Below the pieces are notes generated by a model that was not told where the DNA came from, did no database searches, and saw only the letters and a program-made list of their open reading frames with translations. A stretch of DNA of 51,866 bases. It comes from Clostridiales bacterium. GTDB taxonomy: Bacteria > Bacillota > Clostridia > Oscillospirales > CAG-272. The stretch spans positions 1 to 51,866 of the forward strand of contig JAAWQR010000015.1 in the NCBI GenBank assembly GCA_022800625.1, in the 5' to 3' direction. The translations under genes were made by a program, and so were the position numbers. Numbering within the stretch: position 1 is the stretch's first letter; each line of letters opens with the position of its first letter. Positions 41,299 through 50,479 of the stretch are shown one piece after another.

Positions 41299-42438
41299 AT
41301 GAAGTTTATCCATCTTTCGGATCTTCACCTAGGTAAAAGAATAAACGAATATTCCATGATTGAAGATCAAGAATATATACTTACTAAAATTATCAATATT
41401 ATTGATGATGAAAATCCGGATGGCGTTCTTATTGCCGGAGATATATATGACAAATCAATTCCTTCAGCAGAGGCTGTTCAGCTTTTTGATAATTTTCTTA
41501 CGCGTCTTTCAGAAAGAAAGGTACAGGTCTTTATAATTAGCGGCAACCATGATTCTCCTGAACGCATGTCTTTTGCATCAAGACTTATAGATAAGAGCGG
41601 TATCCATATAGCTTCGGCTTATAATGGTAAAACAAAACCATACACTATTACTGATAAATATGGGGATTTAAATGTTTTCATGCTTCCATTTGTAAAACCT
41701 TCAAATGTGCGTAGATTTTTTGAAAATGAAACAGTTGATTCTTATACTGACGCTATGCGTATAGCGATATCTCAAATGAATATAGACTCTAATCAACGTA
41801 ATATTTTAATAACACATCAGTTTGTGACGGGAGCGTCCCGTTCTGAATCTGAGGATGTATCAGTGGGAGGATCGGACAACGTAGATGCATCTGTCTTTGA
41901 TGAATTTGATTATGTTGCTTTGGGGCATATTCATAGCCCGCAGAACTGTTCATCAGAGAGAATACGTTATTGTGGAACACCGTTGAAATATTCTTTTTCC
42001 GAAGCTAAAGATAATAAATCTGTTACTGTGGTTGAACTATGCCAAAAAGGGAATTTAACTATTACTTCAATTCCATTATCGCCAATGCATGATATGATAG
42101 AAATAAAGGGAAATTATAACGATATAATGTTAAAAAGTTATTATGAAAACACGAGTTATCAGGAAGATTATATTCATATTACTTTGACCGATGAAGAAGA
42201 TATTCCTGACGCTATTGGAAAGCTTCGTACCGTATACCATAATTTGATGAAACTTGATTATGATAATATGCGAACAAAATGCAATAATTCTGCATCCGAA
42301 GTTATTGATGTGGAAAATATGTCCCCTCTTGAATTATTTGCGAATTTTTATGAACTTCAAAATAATCAGCCGATGAGTGAAGAACAATCAATATATATTG
42401 AAAATTTAATTTCTAGTGTTTGGGAGAATGAAGAATGA
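41299..42438 (+). CDS. sbcD: exonuclease subunit SbcD (Mre11-like)
   Basis: 379 aa calcineurin-like nuclease: HLSDLHLGKR, IAGDIYDKSIP, ISGNHDSPER, TGASRSESEDV-type central part, and LGHIHSPQ hold the metal ligands (D, H, N, H). It works with SbcC to cut hairpins and blocked DNA ends. AGGAG lies 7 nt before the ATG. It overlaps sbcC by 4 nt (ATGA). Confidence 0.94.
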   Translation: MKFIHLSDLHLGKRINEYSMIEDQEYILTKIINIIDDENPDGVLIAGDIYDKSIPSAEAVQLFDNFLTRLSERKVQVFIISGNHDSPERMSFASRLIDKSGIHIASAYNGKTKPYTITDKYGDLNVFMLPFVKPSNVRRFFENETVDSYTDAMRIAISQMNIDSNQRNILITHQFVTGASRSESEDVSVGGSDNVDASVFDEFDYVALGHIHSPQNCSSERIRYCGTPLKYSFSEAKDNKSVTVVELCQKGNLTITSIPLSPMHDMIEIKGNYNDIMLKSYYENTSYQEDYIHITLTDEEDIPDAIGKLRTVYHNLMKLDYDNMRTKCNNSASEVIDVENMSPLELFANFYELQNNQPMSEEQSIYIENLISSVWENEE

Positions 42439-45203
42439 GACCGGTTAAACTTGTGATGTCAGCTTTTGGACCTTATGCGTCAAAAACTTCACTTGATTTT
42501 GAAAAGCTGGGAACGAGCGGACTTTATTTAATTACAGGAGATACGGGAACAGGCAAAACTACAATTTTTGATGCTGTAACTTTTGCTTTATACGGACAAG
42601 CAAGCGGCGAAAATCGCGAATCATTTATGTTTCGCTCAAAATATGCAGATTCCCAAACTCCAACAGAAGTAGAACTGACATTTTTATATGCTGGGAAAGA
42701 GTATTATATAAAGAGAAATCCTGAATATGAGCGCCCAAAAACTAAGGGGAGAGAGGGCTTTACGACCGAAAAAGCTAATGCAGAGCTAATATACCCTGAT
42801 GGGAGAGTTATAACCAAACTTAGAGATGTTAATAAAGCAATTGTCGAAATTATCGGTATAGATCATAATCAATTTACACAAATTGCTATGATTGCACAAG
42901 GTGATTTTTTAAAACTTCTTTTAGCGTCTACTGATGAGCGCAAAAAAATATTTCAAAAGATTTTTCGCACTCATTGCTACTATGCATTGCAGGAAAAACT
43001 TAAATTAGAATCAAGTAAGCTCAATAAGGAATATGAAAAACTGTCTTTGAGCGTTAAACAGTACATAAATGAAATTGTTTGTGATGAAAACAATGTTTTG
43101 TCTATTCAAGTGAAGAATGCAAAAATGTCGCTAATATCGCTAGATCAAACTATTGAGATTATCAATACTCTCATTGAAGAAGATCTCAAATTAGAAAAAG
43201 AACTCAACCTTTCTGCTGAAAAACTTGATAAAAAACTTGAAGAGAGTACAGTACTTTTAACAAAAGCCAAAAATTGGGAAGATGCAAGGACTTCACTTAA
43301 ACTGTCTGAAGTTAAATTGAAAAAAGCTCAATCTGATTTTGAAAATTTAAAAATTAACTTAGAAAAAGAAGAATCAAGGAAACCAGAAATTAATATCATT
43401 ACAAGTAAAATTGCTGCAATTGAAGCAGAACTTCCTGAATACCTTGAACTTGACCAAAAGCAACAAACTGAAAAATGCTTAATAGATATTCTTGACAGCG
43501 GAAGAAAAAAACTAGAATTAAAAAAATCCCAAAAAGAAAATTTTGATAATGAGATCGAATTGTTAACGATTGAACTAAAAGAGCTTGAAAGTTCCGAGAG
43601 CGAGTGTGTTAAATTACAGGCTGAGAAAAAATCACTCGAAGAAAGAAAAATTGTTTATTTAAACCTTGAAAAAGAACTTAAAGAATTGGCAAATCTCAAT
43701 AAGCTCTTTGAGAATGAACAAAATGCATATCGCGAGGCATATAATCTTTACGAAAATAAAAGCGAAATATATAATCTGAAATTTAAAAAATATCTTGATG
43801 AACAGGCGGGAATTATTGCCGAAACGCTAACGGACGGCGTGCCGTGCCCGGTATGCGGATCAACTTTACATCCGTATAAAGCGATAAAATCCCAAAATGC
43901 TCCGACAAAGAATGAACTTGACAAAAGTAAAGCAGATGCAGACAAGGCTCAGAAGATAGCGTATACAGCGAGTGAGAATGTTTCAAAAACTAAGGGAAAG
44001 CTTGAGGAAAAGAAACAAAGTATAGAAAAATCAATGACGGAAATATTAGGAGAAGTCGATTTAAAAAATGCGAATGATGTTATTCGTAATAAGAAGACAA
44101 GCATCGAAGAACAGATATTTACAATTAGAGATAAAATAAATATTGAGGAATCGAAATCAAAGCGCAAACAAGAAATAGATAAGCTAATTCCTCTAAAAAA
44201 AGACAAAGTAAAAATACTTAGTAATGATATAAATTTAATCTCAGAAGACAATATAAAAAAAGAAGCGGAACTGAAATCTATTGATGAGAGAATATCAATC
44301 CTTACCAAAAAGCTAAGATTTCCAAGTATAACCGACGCCAATAAAGCAAAAAGGGAGTTGGAAACGAAAAAGAAAACAATTGAGGAAATTTTGACTAAAG
44401 CTGTAAATGCAATCAACGAACAAAATACATTAATAAGCGAATTGAAGGCGAAAAATGGGGAATTGGCTAAGCAACTGATTGACGCTAAAGAAATTGATAT
44501 TGTGTCAGAGCAGATAAAGCAAAATCATTTAAAAGAGCAAAAAGATAGTATAATCAACAAGCAAAAAGTGATAAATACGAGAAAAACTATTAACGAATCT
44601 GTGAGAAACCGCATATTGGAAAAATCAGAGGAAATTTGCAATGTGGAGAAAACGTTGATTTGGGTAAAGGCTCTTTCAAATACTGCAAATGGAAATATCA
44701 GCGGTAAAGAAAAGATAATGCTTGAAACCTACGTGCAAATGACTTATTTTGATCGTATTATAGCACGAGCCAATACAAGATTTATGGTAATGTCCGACGG
44801 ACAGTATGAATTAAAACGTCGTAGAGAAGCAGAAAACAACCGCAGTCAAAGCGGTCTTGAATTGAATGTTATTGACCATTACAATGGCACGGAAAGAAGT
44901 GTAAAAACACTTTCAGGAGGGGAATCGTTTAAGGCTTCGTTATCATTAGCCCTAGGACTATCAGAGGAAATTCAATCTTCCGCAGGTGGAATAAAGCTTG
45001 ATACAATGTTTGTTGATGAAGGTTTTGGCTCACTAGATGAAGAATCATTATCACAGGCAATAAAGTCTCTTGCAGGACTTTCTGACGGGAATAGACTTGT
45101 TGGAATTATTTCACATGTCGGAGAGCTGAAAGAACGTATTGACAAACAAATCGTTGTAACAAAGGAAAAAAGCGGCGGTAGCTTTGTCAAAATTATTGTT
45201 TAA
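42435..45203 (+). CDS. sbcC: exonuclease subunit SbcC (Rad50-like)
   Basis: 922 aa SMC-type ATPase. Walker A TGDTGTGKTTIFD near residue 35, then two long coiled-coil arms flanking the zinc hook GVPCPVCGSTLHP (about 467-479, CPVC), then signature LSGGESFKASLSLALG and Walker B LDTMFVDEGFGSLDEE. All motifs are intact and the length is in the usual range of about 900-1050. Translationally coupled to sbcD. Whether the host has another sbcCD on its chromosome cannot be seen. Confidence 0.94.
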   Translation: MRPVKLVMSAFGPYASKTSLDFEKLGTSGLYLITGDTGTGKTTIFDAVTFALYGQASGENRESFMFRSKYADSQTPTEVELTFLYAGKEYYIKRNPEYERPKTKGREGFTTEKANAELIYPDGRVITKLRDVNKAIVEIIGIDHNQFTQIAMIAQGDFLKLLLASTDERKKIFQKIFRTHCYYALQEKLKLESSKLNKEYEKLSLSVKQYINEIVCDENNVLSIQVKNAKMSLISLDQTIEIINTLIEEDLKLEKELNLSAEKLDKKLEESTVLLTKAKNWEDARTSLKLSEVKLKKAQSDFENLKINLEKEESRKPEINIITSKIAAIEAELPEYLELDQKQQTEKCLIDILDSGRKKLELKKSQKENFDNEIELLTIELKELESSESECVKLQAEKKSLEERKIVYLNLEKELKELANLNKLFENEQNAYREAYNLYENKSEIYNLKFKKYLDEQAGIIAETLTDGVPCPVCGSTLHPYKAIKSQNAPTKNELDKSKADADKAQKIAYTASENVSKTKGKLEEKKQSIEKSMTEILGEVDLKNANDVIRNKKTSIEEQIFTIRDKINIEESKSKRKQEIDKLIPLKKDKVKILSNDINLISEDNIKKEAELKSIDERISILTKKLRFPSITDANKAKRELETKKKTIEEILTKAVNAINEQNTLISELKAKNGELAKQLIDAKEIDIVSEQIKQNHLKEQKDSIINKQKVINTRKTINESVRNRILEKSEEICNVEKTLIWVKALSNTANGNISGKEKIMLETYVQMTYFDRIIARANTRFMVMSDGQYELKRRREAENNRSQSGLELNVIDHYNGTERSVKTLSGGESFKASLSLALGLSEEIQSSAGGIKLDTMFVDEGFGSLDEESLSQAIKSLAGLSDGNRLVGIISHVGELKERIDKQIVVTKEKSGGSFVKIIV

Positions 45204-45229
45204 GAAATTATTTATGAAAATAAAAGAAT

Positions 45230-46306
45230 ATGAGATACATAATAAATGATATAAAATATCACTTTAAAACTGCCTTTGATACTAAAAGCGGGACATACAT
45301 ACGAACAGGAATAATAGATGAATATGGAAAAGACACGGGAAAGGATCCGTTTATGGCTTCATATCCTCATCTAATTGACGTAGGTATCATGGGACATTGC
45401 ATTCATGGCAAAACGGGACTTTGCGCAAAAGCAGGAATTGGTTGCTATCAAAACGGAATGTTTCTTGAAAAACCTAATATGGTATTAGAAGATTTCCGTT
45501 CTGTTGCGGAACAATCAAATGGAAGATGCAATCAATTTGCTCTTGGAGGGAGAGGGGATCCGGATCAGCACGAACATTTTGAAGAAATACTCAAAATATG
45601 CCATGAAAATAAGCTTGTCCCGAACTTTACAACGTCGGGGTATGGTATGACTTCTGAAATTGCAAGGCTTTGTAAAAAATACTGCGGCGCGGTTGCGGTG
45701 AGTTGGTATAGGAGCGAGTATACGCTAAAAGCTATTCAGCTTCTTTTAACAGCGGGAGTAAAAACAAATATTCACTATGTCCTCGGCAAAAACAGCATAG
45801 ACGAAGCGATTGAACGTCTAAAAAACAATGATTTTCCGGAAGGAATAAACGCTGTAATTTTTTTGCTTCACAAGCCTGCGGGACAAGGAACAATAAATAA
45901 TATGCTTGGGTGCGATGATCCGAGAGTTTTTGAATTTTTTGCAGAGGTAGATAAACTCCATACATTCAAGGTAGGATTAGATAGCTGCACTGTCCCCGGA
46001 GTGATGAATTTCTGCAAATCTATTATGCCTGAATCGCTTGATACGTGCGAGGGCGGAAGATATAGCTGTTATATAGGAGCTGATATGACTATGACTCCTT
46101 GCAGTTTTGATCAAAATAAACTATACGAAGTATCTCTAAAAAATATGTCTATCGAAGAAGCGTGGAATAGCGAACCGTTTGAACGCTTTCGCAATAAAAT
46201 GCAGACAGCTTGCCCTGAATGTGAAAAGCAAGAATACTGCATGGGAGGATGTCCTCTTATGCCTAATATAGTTCTTTGCAAAAACAGTGAAAGAAAATTT
46301 ACTTGA
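45230..46306 (+). CDS. radical SAM/SPASM-type protein with unusual cysteine spacing
   Basis: 358 aa. The N-terminal cluster motif is GHCIHGKTGLCAKAGIGCYQ (Cys57, 65, 72), i.e. CX7CX6C instead of CX3CX2C. GGRGDPDQHEHFEEIL takes the place of the SAM-binding GGE region, and FTTSGYGM follows. The C-terminal region (about 240-345) is SPASM-like: DTCEGGRYSCYIGADM, MTPCSFDQ, CPECEKQEYCMGGCP, enough cysteines for one or two extra 4Fe-4S clusters. SPASM proteins usually modify peptides. The gene lies 26 nt after sbcC and 18 nt before the LRR gene, the likely substrate. No clear ribosome binding site. Confidence 0.8.
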   Translation: MRYIINDIKYHFKTAFDTKSGTYIRTGIIDEYGKDTGKDPFMASYPHLIDVGIMGHCIHGKTGLCAKAGIGCYQNGMFLEKPNMVLEDFRSVAEQSNGRCNQFALGGRGDPDQHEHFEEILKICHENKLVPNFTTSGYGMTSEIARLCKKYCGAVAVSWYRSEYTLKAIQLLLTAGVKTNIHYVLGKNSIDEAIERLKNNDFPEGINAVIFLLHKPAGQGTINNMLGCDDPRVFEFFAEVDKLHTFKVGLDSCTVPGVMNFCKSIMPESLDTCEGGRYSCYIGADMTMTPCSFDQNKLYEVSLKNMSIEEAWNSEPFERFRNKMQTACPECEKQEYCMGGCPLMPNIVLCKNSERKFT

Positions 46307-46324
46307 TAAAAAAGGAGAGTATTT

Positions 46325-48472
46325 ATGAAAATCAGGACTGACTTTGTAACTAATTCAAGCAGCAGCAGCTATGTAACGCTCAATGTTAGGGGAGGAAAAA
46401 TAATTGAGATATTGAAAGAACACGAATCATTGATAAAGCGGCTCGGGTTTAAAATAGATAATAATACTTTTGAGAGCGTAGATAAATATGAAGATGTTTT
46501 TATGAGTGATTACGCTAAAGAATCTAGTTTCATTTCACCGCCGCCTTATTCAAAACAAGGTATAATTGATTCACTTGAAGATGTTTTCAGAGATCTAGGA
46601 GACAGCGAAGAAGATAAAAAAGAAATAGATAATTTGATTAAGTCTTTATATAAGAATAAAAAGTATATACTTGAAACTCTTGAACATGTTGATTGGGCTG
46701 AATATGCAGCGTCATGGGAGGGAGAAAAATATGAGGCTAGCTCATCTGATTTTACTGACGATCAAATTCGAGGTTATTTGGGCTTAAGTAATAAACAGAA
46801 AATTACAAATAAAATTATATCTGATATGGAAGAACTAATAATTGAATCAGATAAGCTTTATAACGCCAAACACTTTTTTTATGATAAAGAGAGGGATCTG
46901 GAAAAATATTGTGACTCATATTATCTTGAGGATGAAGACTATCTTTTTTTCAGCGAACCATGCACTGATACAAAGGTGGAGAAAACTAAAAGTGTAACAA
47001 TCCCCGAAGGCGTTACTTCTATTGACAACAGCGCTTTTGAGGGGGACAAAGAATTAGGAAATATAACAATTACCGAAAGCGTAATTTCAATTGGCGAGAG
47101 TGCTTTTTCGGGTTGCGAAAGTTTAAAAAGCATAACAATTCCCGAAAGCGTAATTTCAATTGGCGAGAGTGCTTTTTCGGGTTGCGAAAGTTTAAAAAGC
47201 ATAACAATTCCCGAAAGCGTAACTTCAATTGGCGAGAGTGCTTTTTCGGGTTGCGAAAGTTTAGAAAGTATAACGATTCCAGAAGGCGTAACTTCAATTG
47301 GCGATTATGCTTTTAATTGGTGCGAAAGTTTAGAAAGTATAACGATTCCAGAAAGCGTAACTTCAATTGGCGAGAGTGCTTTTTCGGGTTGCGAAAGTTT
47401 AAAAATCATAACAATTCTCAAAGGAGTAACTTCAATTGGTGATTATGCTTTTAAAGATTGCAAAATTTTAGAAAGCATAACAATTCCCGACAGCGTAACT
47501 TCTATTGGCTCTCGTACTTTTGAAGATTGCAGAAGTTTGGAAAGCATAACAATTCCCGGCAGCGTAACTTCTATTGGCTATCGTGCTTTTGCGGATTGCA
47601 CAAGTTTAGAAAACATAACAATCCTCGAAGGCGTAACTTCAATTGATGGCGCTTTTGAAGATTGCAGAAGTTTAAAAAGCATAATAATTCCCGACAGCGT
47701 AACTTCAATTGAAAACTTTACTTTTATGGGTTGCACAAGTTTAGAAAACATAACAATTCCCGACAGCGTTAATTTTATTGGTGATAAGGCTTTTATGGGT
47801 TGCACAAGTTTAGAAAACATAACAATTCCCGACAGCGTTAATTTTATTGGTGATAGGGCTTTTGTGGGTTGCACAAGTTTAGAAAACATAACAATCCCCG
47901 AAGGGGTAACTTCAATTGATGGCGCTTTTGCGGGTTGCACAAGTTTAAAAAACATAACAATCCCCGAAGGGGTAACTTCAATTGATGGCGCTTTTTCGGG
48001 TTGCGAAAGTTTAGAAAGCATAACAATCCCCGAAGGGGTAACTTCAATTGATGGTGCTTTTGCGGATTGCACAAGTTTAGAAAGCATAACAATCCCCGAA
48101 GGGGTAACTTCAATTGATTGGGCTTTTGAGAATTGCAGAAGTTTAAAAAGTATAATAATCCCTGAAGGCGTAATTTCTATTGGCTCTTGTGCTTTTAAAA
48201 ATTGCAGAAGTTTAGAAAGTATAACGATTCCCGAAAGTGTAACTTCAATTGGCAGTAATGTTGTTTTCTGTAGTGTTTTTGCGGGTTGCGAAAGCTTAAA
48301 AAGCATAACAATTCCCGAAGGCGTAACTTCAATTGGTCGTAGCGCTTTTGAGAATTGCAGAAATTTAGAAAGCATAACAATTCCCGACAGCGTTACTTCT
48401 ATTGGTGAGTCGATATTCAAAGGCTGCGAAAAATTAGAAAATACCCCTATATATGAAAAGTATAACAGATAA
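46325..48472 (+). CDS. LRR (BspA-like) protein with N-terminal NSSSSSY motif
   Basis: 715 aa with no signal peptide. It begins [20 protein letters not shown], an N-terminal Ser-run motif. Residues about 20-215 are helical, acidic and unrecognised. Residues about 220-705 are 21 leucine-rich repeats of 21-27 aa, mostly 22 (consensus [22 protein letters not shown]). The DNA repeats are 66 or 69 bp and in places nearly identical, so the number and order can change by recombination. AAGGAG lies about 8 nt before the ATG. LRR_5 proteins often sit on surfaces, but the absence of a signal peptide suggests an intracellular binding role. Paired with the radical SAM gene just upstream. Confidence 0.88.
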   Translation: MKIRTDFVTNSSSSSYVTLNVRGGKIIEILKEHESLIKRLGFKIDNNTFESVDKYEDVFMSDYAKESSFISPPPYSKQGIIDSLEDVFRDLGDSEEDKKEIDNLIKSLYKNKKYILETLEHVDWAEYAASWEGEKYEASSSDFTDDQIRGYLGLSNKQKITNKIISDMEELIIESDKLYNAKHFFYDKERDLEKYCDSYYLEDEDYLFFSEPCTDTKVEKTKSVTIPEGVTSIDNSAFEGDKELGNITITESVISIGESAFSGCESLKSITIPESVISIGESAFSGCESLKSITIPESVTSIGESAFSGCESLESITIPEGVTSIGDYAFNWCESLESITIPESVTSIGESAFSGCESLKIITILKGVTSIGDYAFKDCKILESITIPDSVTSIGSRTFEDCRSLESITIPGSVTSIGYRAFADCTSLENITILEGVTSIDGAFEDCRSLKSIIIPDSVTSIENFTFMGCTSLENITIPDSVNFIGDKAFMGCTSLENITIPDSVNFIGDRAFVGCTSLENITIPEGVTSIDGAFAGCTSLKNITIPEGVTSIDGAFSGCESLESITIPEGVTSIDGAFADCTSLESITIPEGVTSIDWAFENCRSLKSIIIPEGVISIGSCAFKNCRSLESITIPESVTSIGSNVVFCSVFAGCESLKSITIPEGVTSIGRSAFENCRNLESITIPDSVTSIGESIFKGCEKLENTPIYEKYNR
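47090..48410 (+). repeat. tandem 66-69-bp DNA repeats encoding the LRRs
   Basis: Units such as GGCGAGAGTGCTTTTTCGGG recur almost exactly in adjacent copies (47091, 47161, 47231, 47371). The array is coding and in frame; it is not a CRISPR array, since no constant spacer length or unique spacers occur. Confidence 0.85.
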
Positions 48473-48751
48473 ATTAATCATAGCTCTAATTGACAGATAT
48501 TATTTTTTGTATTTTATAGCAATTACTTATTTCTCATGGAATATGAAAATCAAAAACGCCGCTACATAATTATTTGTCAAAAGAAATATTCGTTCAACAT
48601 TATATGTTTATTTATTTCTATAATACTGCGCGGACGGCTGTATACGATTCCCGTAAAAACTATTCCGTAAACCGTATATTATAACGCTTAATTATACGGC
48701 GAACGGAGAGACTTTTCTACATCGTTAGATAAGATCAAAAGGTTAAAAAAG
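48473..48751. other. A+T-rich gap after the LRR gene
   Basis: No gene seen. CCGTATA and TATACGG form an inverted repeat at about 48671-48699. Confidence 0.45.
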
Positions 48752-48785
48752 CAAAAGAGCCGAATTTCTCCGACTCTTTTAAGCA
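48747..48785. terminator. bidirectional terminator between LRR gene and minus-strand block
   Basis: AAAAGAG / CTCTTTT (48753-48759 with 48774-48780), flanked by an A run on the left, which gives TTTTTT on the minus strand. Confidence 0.75.
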
Positions 48786-48830
48786 TGCATCCGCAAATGC
48801 ACACCCCAATTGATAATATTATATATTATT

Positions 48831-49160
48831 CTATTCTGAATTGCAATTGTTTTCTTTTTGCGGTATTTCGTAAAAGTCGTAAATATTGCCTTTGCGCTGT
48901 ACGATATACCCCTTTTTGATGAGCTTATTCAGCTAATCATAATAAGTCGAGCGCGGCATTCCTATAGCGTTTTCAACGGCTACAGGCGAGAGGGCAAGAT
49001 TAAAATTATCGGCGTTGGACGCAAAATACAAATATAATATAGCCGCGTGCGCTCCGAGATCACGACAAGCGGCGTTCCAATTATCGTTACTTATGCCGAG
49101 AAAATCCCTTTCAAATTTTTCTCTGTGTATTACAACTTTCTTTTGGTTTGGATATGTCAT
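48831..49160 (-). pseudogene. small winged-helix protein gene interrupted by TAG
   Basis: The first 75 codons (VVIHREKFERDFLGISNDNW, LYLYFASNADNFNLALSPVA, ENAIGMPRSTYYD) end at TAG 48935-48933, but the same frame continues with LNKLIKKGYIVQRKGNIYDF and YEIPQKENNCNSE to TAG 48831. The joined 108-residue product looks like a winged helix in which the stop sits inside the fold, where CAG (Gln) is one base away. Start 49160 overlaps the upstream stop by ATGA. Either a nonsense mutation or TAG read-through. Confidence 0.7.
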
Positions 49161-49408
49161 TGGCTCTCTCCCGACAAAGCGTCTAAAGCGTCGTCTATAG
49201 CCTTGATTTTCCTTGCGGCTTCTTTAGGATCGGCTGATAAAAATATTTCTTCTGTAATTTCTCTTTTTAGCTCATCAAATGCTTGTCTTAATAGTATTTC
49301 TTCTTTAAGCAGATTTTTCTATAGAACGGCAATGTTAGTATTCTCAAAATTCTGCTGTAGAATGTTTCTTTTATGCTGAAAATATAATTCAAGCGATTTA
49401 TTACTCAT
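49157..49408 (-). pseudogene. small helical protein gene interrupted by TAG
   Basis: ATG 49408 has AAGGAG 8 nt upstream and a TGATATAAT extended -10 further up. The frame reads MSNKSLELYFQHKRNILQQ, FENTNIAVL, TAG (49321-49319, codon 30), then KNLLKEEILLRQAFDELKR, EITEEIFLSADPKEAARKIK and so on to TGA 49157. The product would be an 82-83-residue helical, charged protein. No frameshift is present, and the end overlaps the next gene by ATGA. Confidence 0.7.
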
Positions 49409-49706
49409 GAGTTTTCTCCTTAACTTCAAGTTTCTTTATTTTCTATATATATATTATATCATATAATTTTATAAAAATAAAATATACGATTTTCGGCTAA
49501 GTCGGGGCGGGTACATTTCGGGAATCATATATTTTTATTCTGTATAATGAATATGTCTGCCAAGAGATTTTACGAAATGGGATTTTGTATTCCAAAACAA
49601 GGCTTATGAATGCGTTCCAATAGTGAGCGGTGAAATGATAGATGTAATATATAAATAATCTTTAATAAAATCCCACATCTTATACTTGTGGAGCTTAAAA
49701 AGAAGT
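49409..49706. other. intergenic region with a minus-strand promoter
   Basis: A minus-strand extended -10 TGATATAAT (49461-49453) fits the gene starting at 49408. A 17-codon + strand frame at 49549 (starting MNMSAKRFYEMG) may be a gene remnant. Otherwise nothing is recognised. Confidence 0.45.
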
Positions 49707-49752
49707 ATCGTTATCCCAGCGCGAAGCGCGGGATAATCGATACTCCTTTTTA
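49699..49752. terminator. strong bidirectional terminator
   Basis: GTATCG-TTATCCC-AGCGC pairs with GCGCGGGATAATCGATAC (about 49704-49742, loop GAA, one bulge), with A and T runs on both sides. Confidence 0.85.
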
Positions 49753-50394
49753 TATAATTCCATAAGAAGAAAGTCGTTCGTTAATAATATCGATCAGCAT
49801 ATCAATTTTGTTAAGATAAAAGGCATTTATCTCCGCTATCGGCTTTTTAAACAGATAGCCTCCTGCTTCACCTCTCATAGCATAATAAGCCGTAGTCTTG
49901 TCATTCGTCTTTTCAAAAGAGTTCCAATATGCTCTCCATCCTCTTTTGTATAATTCATGTGGAATTTCTTTTATCTTTCCGTTTATCGTACAATAGTATC
50001 TAAAGTCGAATATCGAAGTCCATATATAACCCGCCTTTTCAAGCTTATCAATCCAATTCGATATAGTTTGTCTCGAAACATACTTGTTCTTATCGTTCAA
50101 AACCTTAACCAATACGTTATACGGCGTTCCCCTGTAATCCTCATAATTCCAAAAGAGATACATAAAGTGCATAAGCCTGTCAAAGTCTGTGTTTGCGTCA
50201 AATTTGAGTTCGGTTATGCAGAAGAGTTTGAATTTATCTTTTATTTTAGTTATTTTAAAGGTTATATTTTTCCCTCTTCCTTCCGTGATATATTCTACTC
50301 CGTATCCGTTAAGTTTTCGCTTTATTCCCTGATTGTCGGTTGTCCCTAAGATTTCCGCCATTTCAGCCTTTGTATAAGTTTTTAACTCTAACAT
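49750..50394 (-). CDS. mobile-element HTH protein, unknown role
   Basis: 214 aa, family not recognised. N-terminal HTH-like segment (TYTKAEMAEILGTTDNQGIK, KLNGYGVEYITEGRGK) and a second winged-helix-like part (VSRQTISNWIDKLEKAGYIW). Such double-HTH proteins occur near the ends of Firmicute integrative elements and may act in replication or control. Start 50394 has AGGA about 8 nt upstream. Confidence 0.65.
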   Translation of the reverse strand: MLELKTYTKAEMAEILGTTDNQGIKRKLNGYGVEYITEGRGKNITFKITKIKDKFKLFCITELKFDANTDFDRLMHFMYLFWNYEDYRGTPYNVLVKVLNDKNKYVSRQTISNWIDKLEKAGYIWTSIFDFRYYCTINGKIKEIPHELYKRGWRAYWNSFEKTNDKTTAYYAMRGEAGGYLFKKPIAEINAFYLNKIDMLIDIINERLSSYGII

Positions 50395-50414
50395 ATCTTA
50401 ATCCTATAATTTTT

Positions 50415-50472
50415 AAGTCATGCTCTTAACATATAAATAGAGAGGATATATTGTATGTTAAGAACATGACTT
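50415..50472. terminator. 19-bp inverted repeat, terminator or operator
   Basis: GTCATGCTCTTAACATA (50417-50433) pairs with TATGTTAAGAACATGAC (50454-50470), one mismatch, extended by AA / TT. It lies between the stop at 50480 and the start at 50394. T-rich on both outer sides, so it may terminate transcription; its symmetry also suits a dimeric regulator. Confidence 0.6.
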
Positions 50473-50479
50473 TATTTTT

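Noticed and set aside
45213-45248. 11-codon ORF before the radical SAM gene
   Set aside because: No ribosome binding site and it overlaps the start of the real gene; looks accidental.
46980-48410. CRISPR-like regular repeats
   Set aside because: Repeats are contiguous coding units of 66-69 bp in one frame with no unique spacers and no cas genes nearby.
47578-48420. 280-codon minus-strand frame with repeats
   Set aside because: Mirror translation of the LRR array; periodicity comes from the + strand gene, which has an SD and an N-terminal domain.
48831-49408. Genome-wide recoding of TAG
   Set aside because: Chromosomal genes end cleanly at TAG (mreB 1909-1911, second exporter 11073-11075, XRE gene 18253-18255) and so does the element gene ending at 50480; only local read-through or mutation remains possible.
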